From Streptomyces griseocarneus (GTDB taxonomy: Bacteria; Actinomycetota; Actinomycetes; Streptomycetales; Streptomycetaceae), in contig PENC01000005.1 in NCBI GenBank assembly GCA_003674045.1, forward strand, positions 359,677 through 423,676: DNA of 64,000 nt, read 5' to 3'. The position numbers were made by a program, and so were the translations under genes. The notes under the pieces were generated by a model, which ran no database searches, had not been told where the DNA came from, and worked only from the letters and a program-made list of their open reading frames with translations. Shown here piece after piece: positions 33,534 to 41,941 of the stretch (the stretch's first letter is position 1; each line of letters starts with the position of its first letter).

Positions 33534-36110
33534 TCAGTAGAGGCTCAGCAGAGCCTCGACCGCATCCGGCGGCGCCGCCCCCTCGTCCGGCAACCCCAGC
33601 TCGAACCACACCGTCTTGCCGTGCGGCGTACGCCGGGACCCCCACGCCGCGCTGAGCATGCCCACGAGCTGGAGCCCCCGCCCGCCCTCGTCCGTGTCGC
33701 GGGCCCGCCGCCGCCGCGGCTGTACGAGCCCGCCGTCCCAGACCTCGCACACCAGCGTCCGGTCCAGCAGCAGCCGCAGCCGCATCTCGCCCTCCCCGTA
33801 CCGCAGGGCATTGGTGGCGAGCTCGCTGACGAGGAGTTCGGTGGTGTCCACCAGGTTCTCCAGGCCCCACGCCAGCAGCTGGTCGCGGGCCAGCTCGCGC
33901 GCGCGGGCGACGGAGCGCGCGTCGGGCGGCAGCGTCCAGTCGCCGACGTGGTCCTCCGGGAGCCCCCGCAGACGGGCCATCAGCAGGGCGATGTCGTCCT
34001 CGCCGTGGTGGGTGTCCAGCGCGCCGAGCACGTGGTCGCAGACGTCCTCCAGCGGGCGTGAGGGGTCGGTCAGGGCGTCGCGGAACGCCTCCAGGCCCTC
34101 GTCCAGCGGATGGTCGCGGGACTCCACGAGACCGTCGGTGTAGAGGACGAGCAGGGCACGGTCCGGCAGGTCGATCTCCACCTGCTCGAAGGGCTCGCCG
34201 CCGACGCCCAGCGGCATCCCCGGCGGCACGTCCAGCAGCAGCGCGGGCTCGCCCGCCTCGACGAGGACCGGCGGCAGGTGCCCGGCGTTGGCGACCGTGC
34301 AGCGCCGGGTGACCGGGTCGTAGACGGCGTAGACGCACGTGGCCAGATAGACCTCGGAGAGGTCCGCGGGCCGCACCCCGCCGCGCGTCCCGCGCGACGC
34401 CGCCTGCTTGCCGCCCGGCCTGCCGAGGCCGTGGGCGATCTCGTCCAGCGCGGAGAGCACCTCGGCGGGCTCCAGGTCGAGCATGGCCAGGGTGCGGACG
34501 GCGGTGCGCAGTTCGCCCATGGCGACAGCGGCCCGCAGCCCGCGGCCCATGACGTCGCCGACGACGAGGGCGGTGCGGTGGCCGGGCAGCTCGATGACGT
34601 CGAACCAGTCGCCGCCGACCTCGGTGGCCGCGTTGGCCGGGAGGTAGCGGCAGGCGATCTCCAGCCCGGCGGCGTCGGGGTCGCCCGGGGGCAGCAGGCT
34701 GCGCTGGAGGATCAGCGCGCGCTCGTGCTCGCGCCGGTACAGCCACGCGTTGTCGATGCAGACCGCGGCGCGCGCGGCCAGCTCGACGGCCAGCGCGGTG
34801 TCGCGCTCCCCGAACGGCTCACTGCCCTTCGTACGGGAGAACCGCGCCAGGCCCACCACGGTGTCCCGGGCGACCATCGGCACGGCGAGCGTGGAGTGCA
34901 CGACGGCGCCGAGCTCCGCCCCATCCTCGCGCTCCCGGCCGGGGACGAGCTGCACCTGCGCGGTGCGCAGCGCCCCGGCGTAGGCCGAGTGGAAGGCGTA
35001 GCGGTGCACCTCGCCGACCTGGACGGGGCGCTCGGCGCCGTCGACGGGCACCCCGGGGACCGCGTTGGCGTAGGCGACGCGCCGCAGCTCGCCGCTGCCG
35101 TCGGCGAGGCCGGGCGGCGCCTCGTCCCCGGCCAGCAGCCCCTGGTAGAGGTCGACGGAGGCGAGGTCGCAGAACTGCGGCACGGCGACGTCCAGCAGCT
35201 CGCGCGCGGTCGTCTCCAGGTCCAGGGAAGTGCCGATGCGCGCGCCCGCCTCGTTGAGCAGGGCGAGGTTGCGGCGGACGCCCGCGGCCTCGCGCTCGGC
35301 GCGGCGGCGGCCGGTGACGTCGGTGGCGAGCGCGGCGACCCCGATGGGCCTGCCACTGGCGCTGTGCAGCCGGTAGAGGGAGACCGACCACCGGCGCCGC
35401 TCGCTCTGGCCGGGCACCGGCCCCACGAGCTGGACGTCGGAGACCGGTTTGCCGGTGTCGAGCACCTGGCGCAGCGCCGCGGACAGCCGCTCGGCCTCGC
35501 TGCGCGGCAGGAAGTCGTGCGGGGTGCGGCCGCGGTGCCAGGCGGCCGGGCGGCCGAAGGTCTGGGCGAAGCTCTCGTTGACGCGGAGCAGCGTGAGATC
35601 CGTACCGAAGAAGAAGAAACCCAGAGGAGATTGGCCGAAAACGGCTTCGGAGGCCGCGATGTCGGTCTCTATTCCGCGCAGGGCACGGGCGTCCACGGCC
35701 ACGCACAGCGCGGCCCGGCCGCCGTCCGCGGTCTCGGTGGGCATCACATAGATCTCGGCCAGTCCGGGCTGCCGTCCGCCCCGCGGGTACGGGACGAGGC
35801 CGGTCCACTCCCGGCCGTCGAGACCCCCCTCACGGAGGAAGGGCGCGATGGTCGCGTCCTTGCCACGGACCGTGGCACCGGGGGTGAAGATCTCTTGCGG
35901 GTCCTTGCCGACCGCGTGTCCGGCCGCTATTCCGAAGAGCTCCGCGGCGCGCTCGCTCCACTGCTGGATGCGCCCGTCGGGCCCCAGGGAGAAGGAGGCC
36001 ACCCGGATGTAGTCGTAGAGGGACCCTGGCGGGCTGTCCTGCCACATCGCTGTGGCCCGTGCTTCCTCCGGCGTTCCGCCGCTCGCCGCACCCGCTGGCT
36101 TTTCGCTCAC
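33534..36110 (-). CDS. PAS-GAF-SpoIIE (PP2C) phosphatase with C-terminal HATPase domain
   Basis: Cytoplasmic multidomain signalling protein of 858 residues, without membrane helices. Two PAS domains (about 30-130 and 145-260), a GAF domain (about 275-445), a SpoIIE-type Ser/Thr phosphatase (about 475-690; EVGGDWFDV and GDVMGRGL hold the metal-binding Asp residues) and an anti-sigma-like HATPase (about 725-850; LLVSELATNALRYG, DEGGRGLQLVG). Proteins of this kind control partner-switching of sigma factors: the phosphatase reactivates an anti-anti-sigma factor, and the kinase can inactivate it. The GAF/PAS part suggests sensing of light, redox or a small ligand. No sigma factor or STAS protein is adjacent. 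Confidence 0.93.
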   Translation of the reverse strand: MSEKPAGAASGGTPEEARATAMWQDSPPGSLYDYIRVASFSLGPDGRIQQWSERAAELFGIAAGHAVGKDPQEIFTPGATVRGKDATIAPFLREGGLDGREWTGLVPYPRGGRQPGLAEIYVMPTETADGGRAALCVAVDARALRGIETDIAASEAVFGQSPLGFFFFGTDLTLLRVNESFAQTFGRPAAWHRGRTPHDFLPRSEAERLSAALRQVLDTGKPVSDVQLVGPVPGQSERRRWSVSLYRLHSASGRPIGVAALATDVTGRRRAEREAAGVRRNLALLNEAGARIGTSLDLETTARELLDVAVPQFCDLASVDLYQGLLAGDEAPPGLADGSGELRRVAYANAVPGVPVDGAERPVQVGEVHRYAFHSAYAGALRTAQVQLVPGREREDGAELGAVVHSTLAVPMVARDTVVGLARFSRTKGSEPFGERDTALAVELAARAAVCIDNAWLYRREHERALILQRSLLPPGDPDAAGLEIACRYLPANAATEVGGDWFDVIELPGHRTALVVGDVMGRGLRAAVAMGELRTAVRTLAMLDLEPAEVLSALDEIAHGLGRPGGKQAASRGTRGGVRPADLSEVYLATCVYAVYDPVTRRCTVANAGHLPPVLVEAGEPALLLDVPPGMPLGVGGEPFEQVEIDLPDRALLVLYTDGLVESRDHPLDEGLEAFRDALTDPSRPLEDVCDHVLGALDTHHGEDDIALLMARLRGLPEDHVGDWTLPPDARSVARARELARDQLLAWGLENLVDTTELLVSELATNALRYGEGEMRLRLLLDRTLVCEVWDGGLVQPRRRRARDTDEGGRGLQLVGMLSAAWGSRRTPHGKTVWFELGLPDEGAAPPDAVEALLSLY

Positions 36111-36220
36111 GTGCCCGTCCCCTCCGGCTCATGTGCTCGCACCGGCATCAGAAGCCCGAGTATCCAGCACAGGGGCCCTTCGGAACACGGACTTCACGAT
36201 CACAGCACGGTCTCAACGCG

Positions 36221-36652
36221 CTATGTCTCCCCACCGGGTGACGGACCGGCCAAGCTCAGTTCGAACCACACCGTTTTCCCGGTGTTCCCCCGGCGCGTTC
36301 CCCACCTTCGCGATGCACATGCCACCAATTGCAGCCCTCGGCCACCTTCGTCGTCAGGATGCGCCGTACGTTCCCTGGGCGGGTCGGGCAGGGGGTCGGA
36401 GACCTCCACGAGCAGGCTGGGGCCCACGCGCGAGTACATGCGTACGCCGATGGGGCCGCTCGCGTACCGCAGCGAATTGGTGACCAGCTCACTGACCAGC
36501 AGCACGGTGACGTCGGTGACGGCTTCCATGCCCCACTCCCGCAACGTCTCCCGCACCAGCGTCCGAGCCGTCCGCACAGCCCCGGCCTCGGCAGGAAAGC
36601 TCCACTCGGCGAACCCCGGCGTATGCGCCAGGGTCCCTGCGGTGTCGCTCAC
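36221..36652 (-). CDS. ATP-binding protein, anti-sigma factor-like HATPase
   Basis: A 143-residue HATPase_c_2 protein of the RsbW/SpoIIAB type. N-box VTVLLVSELVTNSLRYA, G1 box DDEGGRGLQLV, G2-like GNTGKTVWFELSL. It is closely similar to the C-terminal domain of the SpoIIE phosphatase gene just downstream (same SELxTNxLRY, EGGRGLQLV, GKTVWFEL), so the two are duplicates of one module. The start is probably GTG 36652, with AAGGGAG at good spacing; a longer ATG form at 36691 is possible. It lies 110 bp upstream of the phosphatase gene on the same strand. Confidence 0.88.
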   Translation of the reverse strand: MSDTAGTLAHTPGFAEWSFPAEAGAVRTARTLVRETLREWGMEAVTDVTVLLVSELVTNSLRYASGPIGVRMYSRVGPSLLVEVSDPLPDPPRERTAHPDDEGGRGLQLVACASRRWGTRRGNTGKTVWFELSLAGPSPGGET

Positions 36653-36837
36653 GCCGATCACTCCCTTGCGGTACGGGGGAATAATCAGCACATACCCGAT
36701 ATGTCAACAGAACTACCGCCTCGGTGCGCAGGTGGCGTACGCAGGGGCATAAGGCGCCCCGTAAAGGGGCGCGGGGCTGTGACACTGCGCGGCTCCGCCG
36801 CGTGGGCGCGACAGCCCCTGGGGGCGAAGCCCCGTAA

Positions 36838-36917
36838 GGGGCGCGGGGAACTGCGCGACAAGCCCCCACCGGACCCGCATCCGCGCACACAGCGCAAGCC
36901 GCACCCCAGTGGGCGCG
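36838..36917 (+). repeat. Dispersed Streptomyces intergenic repeat, copy 4
   Basis: GGGGCGCGGGGAACTGCGCG core, ACAAGCCCCCACCGG, and a tail nearly the same as copy 3. A related element at 36755-36830 (GGGGCGCGGGGCTGTGACAC, GCGGCTCCGCCGC hairpin, GGGGCGAAGCCCC hairpin) fills the rest of the 274-bp gap between the HATPase and MutT genes. No gene seen there. Confidence 0.8.
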
Positions 36918-36926
36918 AACGAGGGG

Positions 36927-37325
36927 TCATTCACCCAAGAACAGCCGAAGCGCCGCCGCCACAGCCGGAAGATCCGCCTCGATCCAAGGAAGGCCGTCGA
37001 CCTCCGACGGCAACACCCACCGCACCTCGTCGTGGTCGGAAAGAGCCCGCACCTCCCCCGCCACCACCTTCGCCGTCCACACCCGCAGCACGAACGGCGC
37101 CCGCAGCGGCCACTCCCCCGGCACCCGCTCACCCGGCTCGACCTCCACGCCGAGCTCCTCGCGCAGCTCGCGCACGAGCGCCTGCTCGCCGCTCTCGCCG
37201 GGCTCCAGCTTGCCCCCGGGCAGCTCCCAGCGGCCCGCCAGCTCGGGCGGGGCACTGCGCCGCGCGGCGAGCAGCCGCCCACCGTCGAAAACCGCTCCGG
37301 CCACCACCACACGCTGCGTCGTCAT
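36927..37325 (-). CDS. Nudix hydrolase, MutT-like (8-oxo-dGTP diphosphatase type)
   Basis: A 132-residue Nudix enzyme. The complete box is GGKLEPGESGEQALVRELREELGVE (residues about 38-62, canonical G-x5-E-x7-REUxEExGU). WELPGGKLE and the compact size fit the MutT/CTP-pyrophosphohydrolase group that sanitises oxidised nucleotides. Start MTTQRVVVAGAVF at 37325; the in-frame extension upstream is not protein-like. It follows the SPOR-like gene by 49 bp and may be co-transcribed with it. Confidence 0.93.
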   Translation of the reverse strand: MTTQRVVVAGAVFDGGRLLAARRSAPPELAGRWELPGGKLEPGESGEQALVRELREELGVEVEPGERVPGEWPLRAPFVLRVWTAKVVAGEVRALSDHDEVRWVLPSEVDGLPWIEADLPAVAAALRLFLGE

Positions 37326-37374
37326 GCCGGCCAGCCTAAGCGGGTCGGCCGAGCGGGTCGGCCGGGCGAAGCGC

Positions 37375-37554
37375 TCAGGTGACCGCACGCCCCATCCGGA
37401 CGACTATGTAGAGCCGCTGGCGGCCGCCCGCGTCCAGCCGCTCGGCGACCTCCTCGGCCTCCGTCTTGGTGGCGTAGCGCCCGACGCGGTAGCGGTTGCC
37501 GTTGTCCTCCTCGCGGATCACCAGCCAGGGCAGGACCGGTCCGGTGTCAGTCAT
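37375..37554 (-). CDS. SPOR-like small protein (59 aa)
   Basis: Short gene on the minus strand, encoding 59 residues: MTDTGPVLPWLVIREEDNGN, then RYRVGRYATKTEAEEVAERLD and QRLYIVVRMG. This pattern is that of small Streptomyces proteins annotated as SPOR-domain containing, in which WxVxx...YRVGxYxTxxEAxxxAxxL is the conserved core. Function unknown; SPOR domains bind denuded peptidoglycan, but this one has no signal peptide, so that role is doubtful. It starts at an ATG and ends 49 bp before the MutT gene. Confidence 0.8.
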   Translation of the reverse strand: MTDTGPVLPWLVIREEDNGNRYRVGRYATKTEAEEVAERLDAGGRQRLYIVVRMGRAVT

Positions 37555-37818
37555 CGCCCCCGCCTTCCCGCAGCCGTCCGCACTGGCGCATACCGTCTGG
37601 CATTTCCCGCAGAAACCGCAGTCCGCATATGCCCGAGCCTACGCCCGACCTTTACGCAGCGGATACGCTTTTTCACGAAGAGGTACGCATTCGGCCACCC
37701 CGCGCCGTCCCGGAGATCTCCGTACGTCCGGGGGCCGTTCCTGCCCGTTACCCGATTCGGCCCGCGACATGCGCGTACGGGCGGGAAATCTGTTTCCTGA
37801 CGGGCCGCGATACGCCGC

Positions 37819-37859
37819 AGGGGGCGGCCACGGCCCGTGCGGGCCGGTGGCCGCCCCCT
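37819..37859 (-). terminator. Strong hairpin terminator of the APC permease gene
   Basis: Stem AGGGGGCGGCCAC + GGCCC, loop GTGC, stem GGGCC + GTGGCCGCCCCCT with a single bulged G: 18 base pairs, 22 bp after the permease stop. The rest of the 327-bp gap to the SPOR-like gene holds no gene I can support. Confidence 0.85.
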
Positions 37860-37881
37860 TCGGGACGGTGAGGCGGAAGGA

Positions 37882-39534
37882 TCAGGCCTTGGCGTCGGCG
37901 GACGCCGACTTCTCGGCGGCCTCGGCGGCCGCGGCGGCCTCCATCTCCTTCTCGGTCTCGACCAGGGTCGGGTTGCGCCAGGCGCTCTTCACACCCCAGA
38001 AGTAGAAGGTCAGGCCGATCAGCACGACGACGGCGATGTCCCAGCCCTCGCCCAGGTAGCCCTTGCCGCCGAACTCGGTACCGCCGGCCCACGAGACGAA
38101 GGCCATGACCAGCAGGTAGGCGACCATCCAGACACCGGCTACCAGGTGCGGCTTGAGCTCGGCCCACGGCTTGCGCAGCTCGTACCAGGCCCAGATCGGC
38201 AGACCGATGGCCATGATCAGGATGACCTTGCCGGTGAGCGGCCAGCGGGCCCAGTAGAGCACCAGCGAACCGAAGACCATCGCGATCGGGGCGATGACCG
38301 GCATGGCCTTCAGCTTGACCGGGCGCTCCAGGTTCGGGGCGATGCGGCGCAGCGACATCACGGCGACGGGGCCGGTGATGTACGAGATGACGGTCGCCAC
38401 GGAGACGATCTCGGCGAGCGAGCCCCAGCCGCGGAAGACGGCGAGGAACATGAACGCGACGACGAGGTTGAGCAGCAGCGCCGGGCGCGGCACACCGGTC
38501 TTCGGGTCGACCTTGCCGAAGACGCCGGGCAGGTGGCCGTTCTCCTGCACGCCGTGGATCATGCGCGAGGTGGTGGCGGCGTAGATCATGCCCGTGCCGG
38601 ACGGGGAGATGAAGGCGTCCGCGTACAGCAGCATCGCGAGCCAGTTCAGGCCCCAGGCCATGGCCAGGTCGGCGAGCGGCGAGTTGTAGATCTTGCTCAG
38701 GCCGTCCCAGCCGTTGGTGTCCAGCACGTCCGAGGGGACGGCCATCAGGAAGGCGACCTGCAGCGCGATGTAGATGACCAGCGCGATGAGGATCGAGCTG
38801 ATGACGGCCTTCGGCAGCGACTTGCCCGGGTTGCGGGCCTCACCGGCCATGTTCAGCGGGGACTGGAAGCCGTTGAAGGCCCAGACGATGCCGGAGAGGG
38901 CGACCGCGGTGAAGACGGCGCTCCAGCCGTTCGGGGTGAAGCCGCCCGCGCGGTCGATGTTGCCGGTGTCGAAGTGCGCCCACATCAGCGCGCCCGCGGT
39001 GAGGACCGGGACGACGACCTTGAAGACCGTGATCGCGTTGTTGGTCTTCGCGAACAGGGTGATCGCGAACCAGTTCAGGAAGAAGTAGAACACCAGCAGC
39101 ACGCTGGCCAGGGCCACACCGGTGCCGGTGAGCTCCTTGCCGTCGTAGAGCTGCTTGGCCCAGTCCCACTTCCAGGAGCTCATGTACTGCACGGAAGCGG
39201 TCGCCTCGCCCGGGATGACGGAGACGATCGCGATCCAGTTCGCCCACGCGGCGAGATACCCCGCGAGCGAGCCGTGCGAGTACTGGCCGTAGCGGACCAT
39301 GCCGCCGGCCTTCGGGAACATCGCCCCGAGCTCGCTGTAGGTGAGCGCGATCGTCAGCGCGACGGCCGCGCCGATGACCCACGCGAGGATCGCGGCCGGC
39401 CCCGCGATGGCCGCGGCCCGCTGAGCGCCGAAAAGCCAGCCGGAGCCGATGATCGACCCGAGGCCGACGGCGGTCAATGCCACCGGCCCGAGGGACCGGC
39501 GGTAATTGGAGTGGGAACCCTGCTCGGTACTCAA
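37882..39534 (-). CDS. APC-family amino acid permease
   Basis: Secondary transporter of 550 residues with 12-14 hydrophobic segments. The N-terminal signature LGPVALTAVGLGSIIGSGWLFGA matches the GSGxxxG substrate-binding loop in TM1 of APC permeases. YSELGAMFPKAGGMVRYGQY is the conserved TM2 end. EARNPGKSLPKA and PSGTGMIYAATTSRM are also family features. The C-terminal about 40 residues are Ala/Glu/Lys-rich and cytoplasmic (EKEMEAAAAAEAAEKSASADAKA). The substrate is not evident. Single gene with its own terminator. The gap 39535-39884 to the GntR gene holds no gene and no strong structure. Confidence 0.93.
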   Translation of the reverse strand: MSTEQGSHSNYRRSLGPVALTAVGLGSIIGSGWLFGAQRAAAIAGPAAILAWVIGAAVALTIALTYSELGAMFPKAGGMVRYGQYSHGSLAGYLAAWANWIAIVSVIPGEATASVQYMSSWKWDWAKQLYDGKELTGTGVALASVLLVFYFFLNWFAITLFAKTNNAITVFKVVVPVLTAGALMWAHFDTGNIDRAGGFTPNGWSAVFTAVALSGIVWAFNGFQSPLNMAGEARNPGKSLPKAVISSILIALVIYIALQVAFLMAVPSDVLDTNGWDGLSKIYNSPLADLAMAWGLNWLAMLLYADAFISPSGTGMIYAATTSRMIHGVQENGHLPGVFGKVDPKTGVPRPALLLNLVVAFMFLAVFRGWGSLAEIVSVATVISYITGPVAVMSLRRIAPNLERPVKLKAMPVIAPIAMVFGSLVLYWARWPLTGKVILIMAIGLPIWAWYELRKPWAELKPHLVAGVWMVAYLLVMAFVSWAGGTEFGGKGYLGEGWDIAVVVLIGLTFYFWGVKSAWRNPTLVETEKEMEAAAAAEAAEKSASADAKA

Positions 39535-39884
39535 CGCCCCGGATCTCCTTTTCTTTCTTCATCCCCCACGGGCAGTTCGCAAACCGCGCCATCGTACGAG
39601 CGATTTGGAGGATTCGATTCCGCGAAAAGCCCCTGACCTGGGCGTATGTGAGTTTTGCAACACTAGAAACCACCCTGCCCTATGGGGGCAAAGCGGAACA
39701 TTTGGGACAGTTCTCACCTGCCGCTACCGACTCCCGGGTAAGTTCCGGGCAGCTGAAAAGCGTTGACGTTCACGCGCGCTTCACCGGCACGCAACACCCG
39801 GGTGCTAGCGGGAGGGGTCGCCCACAGGGGTGGACGCACGACGATTCGATAACGGTTCCGAGCCGGGGCGCCCCCGCGGAACCC

Positions 39885-40637
39885 TCACTTCACCGGCAGG
39901 TGATACGCCACCCGGTACCGCTCCGCGAGCACCACCACGTCCGCCGTCTCGACCGGACACCCGCCCGCGTAGTAGGTACGAGTGATCGCCACCACGTAGT
40001 GCCCGGGCACGCCGCCGAGCGCCAGGACCTCCTCCGCGAGGCCGGGTCTCGCGCCGACCTCCTCCGCGACGTTGTCGACGACGAGATCGATGGCGGCCAT
40101 CCGCTCGACGACGCCGCGCCCGGCCAGCGGACCCTCCTCGGGGAGCATCACCGGCGTACGGCCGGTGATCGCGAGGGGCTCCCAGGAGAGGGAGAGCATG
40201 ACGGGCTCGCCCGCGGCGCGGAAGAGATAGCGGGTGCGCATGGCCCGGTCGCCGACGGCGACACGCAGCCGCCGGGCCAGCGCGGCGTCCACGTCGACCT
40301 GCTCGCTGTCCGCCTCCCAGGTGCCCTTGACCCGGATGTCGGCCTGCTCCTGACGGAACGGCGAGCACTCGCCCGCCGTGCGATAGCCCGTACGCGCCAG
40401 GACGCGCGGAGACGGCTGCTCGCGCACATAGGTGCCGGACCCCGAGCGCCCCTCGACCAGCCCCTCGGCCATCAGCACCTTGCGGGCCTCCAGGGCCACG
40501 GTGTCGGAGACGCCGTACTGCTCGCGGATGCGGGCCTGGGAGGGGAGGCGTGTATGCGGCGGCAGCTCGCCTGCGACGATCTTCTGCCGGAGGTCCCCGG
40601 CGACTCGAAGGTATGCGGGCTGGTCACCGAAGGCCAC
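39885..40637 (-). CDS. GntR-family transcriptional regulator with UTRA domain
   Basis: A 250-residue HutC/GntR-type regulator. The winged helix spans about residues 5-75 (YLRVAGDLRQKIVAGELPPHTRLPSQARIREQYGVSDTVALEARKVLMAEGLVEGRSGSGTYV, here cited in part) and the UTRA ligand domain about 90-245. The start is GTG 40637, preceded by GGGAG; upstream in-frame text is not protein-like. It is divergent from an alpha/beta hydrolase gene. The 324-bp region between them contains four inverted repeats, so it may control itself and the hydrolase. Confidence 0.92.
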   Translation of the reverse strand: MAFGDQPAYLRVAGDLRQKIVAGELPPHTRLPSQARIREQYGVSDTVALEARKVLMAEGLVEGRSGSGTYVREQPSPRVLARTGYRTAGECSPFRQEQADIRVKGTWEADSEQVDVDAALARRLRVAVGDRAMRTRYLFRAAGEPVMLSLSWEPLAITGRTPVMLPEEGPLAGRGVVERMAAIDLVVDNVAEEVGARPGLAEEVLALGGVPGHYVVAITRTYYAGGCPVETADVVVLAERYRVAYHLPVK

Positions 40638-40673
40638 GGCCACTCCCAACAGGTTGACAGTCCGCAACAGCTT

Positions 40674-40690
40674 GGCAACTCTCGGTTGCC
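40674..40690. promoter_or_regulatory. Inverted repeat GGCAAC-N5-GTTGCC near the GntR start
   Basis: Perfect 6-bp arms, 37 bp upstream of the regulator start. Flanked by two direct copies of GTTGCGGA on the regulator strand. Candidate operator for autoregulation. Confidence 0.4.
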
Positions 40691-40711
40691 ATCCGCAACT
40701 CAAGGCCAATG

Positions 40712-40731
40712 ATTCACTAGAAGCAGTGAAT
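40712..40731. promoter_or_regulatory. Inverted repeat ATTCACT-N6-AGTGAAT
   Basis: Perfect 7-bp arms with a 6-bp spacer in the divergent promoter region of the GntR regulator and the hydrolase. AT-rich for this genome. Candidate operator. Confidence 0.45.
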
Positions 40732-40845
40732 TGCTGCTCAGGGACGTGTAGTTGAGAGGGCGGCCGCACATGCGGACAGCACTCCCGCCCGGCACATCTG
40801 CAATTATGCGCCGCACGCTCACCTTGCGACACCAAGCGATGACAA

Positions 40846-40862
40846 CGCTCCGTAATGGAGCG
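40846..40862. promoter_or_regulatory. Inverted repeat CGCTCC-N5-GGAGCG
   Basis: Perfect 6-bp arms, about 100 bp upstream of the hydrolase start. Candidate operator or small hairpin. Confidence 0.3.
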
Positions 40863-40927
40863 GTCAAGCCGTCAACCACCTCTGTGCACTGCGGAATTCG
40901 CCTGCTACCTTGATCGCCACATTCAGG

Positions 40928-40942
40928 GTTTGAGAATCAAAC
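40928..40942. promoter_or_regulatory. Inverted repeat GTTTGA-N3-TCAAAC next to the hydrolase ribosome site
   Basis: Perfect 6-bp arms with a 3-bp spacer, ending 19 bp before the hydrolase ATG. A bound repressor here, or the hairpin in mRNA, would directly limit expression. Confidence 0.45.
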
Positions 40943-40961
40943 TCACTGACCGGGAGGCGAG

Positions 40962-41888
40962 ATGTCGCCGGAGGCACTGGCGGAAGCGATGGCCGCGACG
41001 GACGACGAGACCCACCACGCCCGGCTCGCGGCGTCCCTCGACGGCGGGTTCAGCAGCCGGTACGCGGAGGTCGACGGCGTACGCCTGCACTATGTGACGG
41101 GGGGCCAGGGCTCCCCCCTGATCCTGCTCCCCGGCTGGCCCGAGACCTGGTGGGAGTACCGCAAGGTGCTGCCCGCCCTGGCGGCCCGGCACCAGGTGTA
41201 CGCCGTGGACATCCGGGGCATGGGCGGCTCCGCCAAACCGGCGGCCGGCTTCGAGAAGAAGAACATGGCGCGGGACATCCGCGAACTGGTCCGCCTGCTG
41301 GGCCACGAACGGGTCGACATCGCCGGGCACGGCATCGGCGCGATGGTCGCTTTCGCCTTCGCGGCCAACCACCCGGAGGCGACCCGGAAGGTCGCGATCC
41401 TCAACACGACCCACATCGACGACAGTTACTACGACTTCTCCCTGGTCCCCCGCCCCGACCACCAGGGCCCCCACCGCTGGTGGCTCGCCTTCCAGCAGGT
41501 CGAGAACCTCCCGGAAAAACTCCTGACCGACGGCCGCTACCGCCACCTCATCGACTACATGTTCGACCTGAGCCTGCTGAACCCGGCCGCGATCCCCCCG
41601 CACGACCGCGCCGTCTACGCCCGCTCCTACACCACCCCCGAGGCGATCCGGGCGAGCCAGGGCTGGTTCCGCAGCTACCGCCAGGACATCGACGACTTCA
41701 ACACCTACGACAAGATCACCGCCCCCATGCTGGGCCTGGCCTACGGCACCTTCCACGACTACATGAGCCAGGTCCTCCCCACCCAGGGCACCGACGTCCG
41801 CGTCGCGAAGATCGAGAACACCCGCAACTACCTCGTCGAGGAACAGCCGGAGGCGGTGGCGGGGGCACTGCTGGAGTTCTTCGGGTGA
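40962..41888 (+). CDS. Alpha/beta hydrolase fold protein lacking the canonical nucleophile
   Basis: A 308-residue protein related to epoxide hydrolases and haloalkane dehalogenases: LILLPGWPETWWEYRKVLPAL (oxyanion region near 55), VYAVDIRGMGGSAKP (near 80), GHxIGAMVAFAFAANHP (near 122). In active relatives the residue after GH is Asp (or Ser); here it is Gly124 (codon GGC, one base from GAC). The predicted acid/base positions near the end (GTDVRVAKIENTRNYLVEEQPEAVAGALLEFF) also lack the usual GHxxxxE histidine, reading NTRNYL. It may be a non-catalytic relative. GGGAGG precedes the ATG. Confidence 0.85.
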   Translation: MSPEALAEAMAATDDETHHARLAASLDGGFSSRYAEVDGVRLHYVTGGQGSPLILLPGWPETWWEYRKVLPALAARHQVYAVDIRGMGGSAKPAAGFEKKNMARDIRELVRLLGHERVDIAGHGIGAMVAFAFAANHPEATRKVAILNTTHIDDSYYDFSLVPRPDHQGPHRWWLAFQQVENLPEKLLTDGRYRHLIDYMFDLSLLNPAAIPPHDRAVYARSYTTPEAIRASQGWFRSYRQDIDDFNTYDKITAPMLGLAYGTFHDYMSQVLPTQGTDVRVAKIENTRNYLVEEQPEAVAGALLEFFG

Positions 41889-41941
41889 GAATCCGAAAAG
41901 AAGCGTGAGGGGCCGCCTCCGGTTCACTAGGGTCAGGCGCC

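Noticed and set aside
34110..36752. An 880-residue plus-strand frame opposite the SpoIIE phosphatase
   Set aside because: Antisense shadow; no ribosome site, signature or codon pattern, while the minus-strand protein has full PAS, GAF, PP2C and HATPase motifs.
39535..39884. Possible small gene or riboswitch between the APC permease and GntR genes
   Set aside because: No frame with coding character and no recognisable RNA structure; only scattered short inverted repeats.
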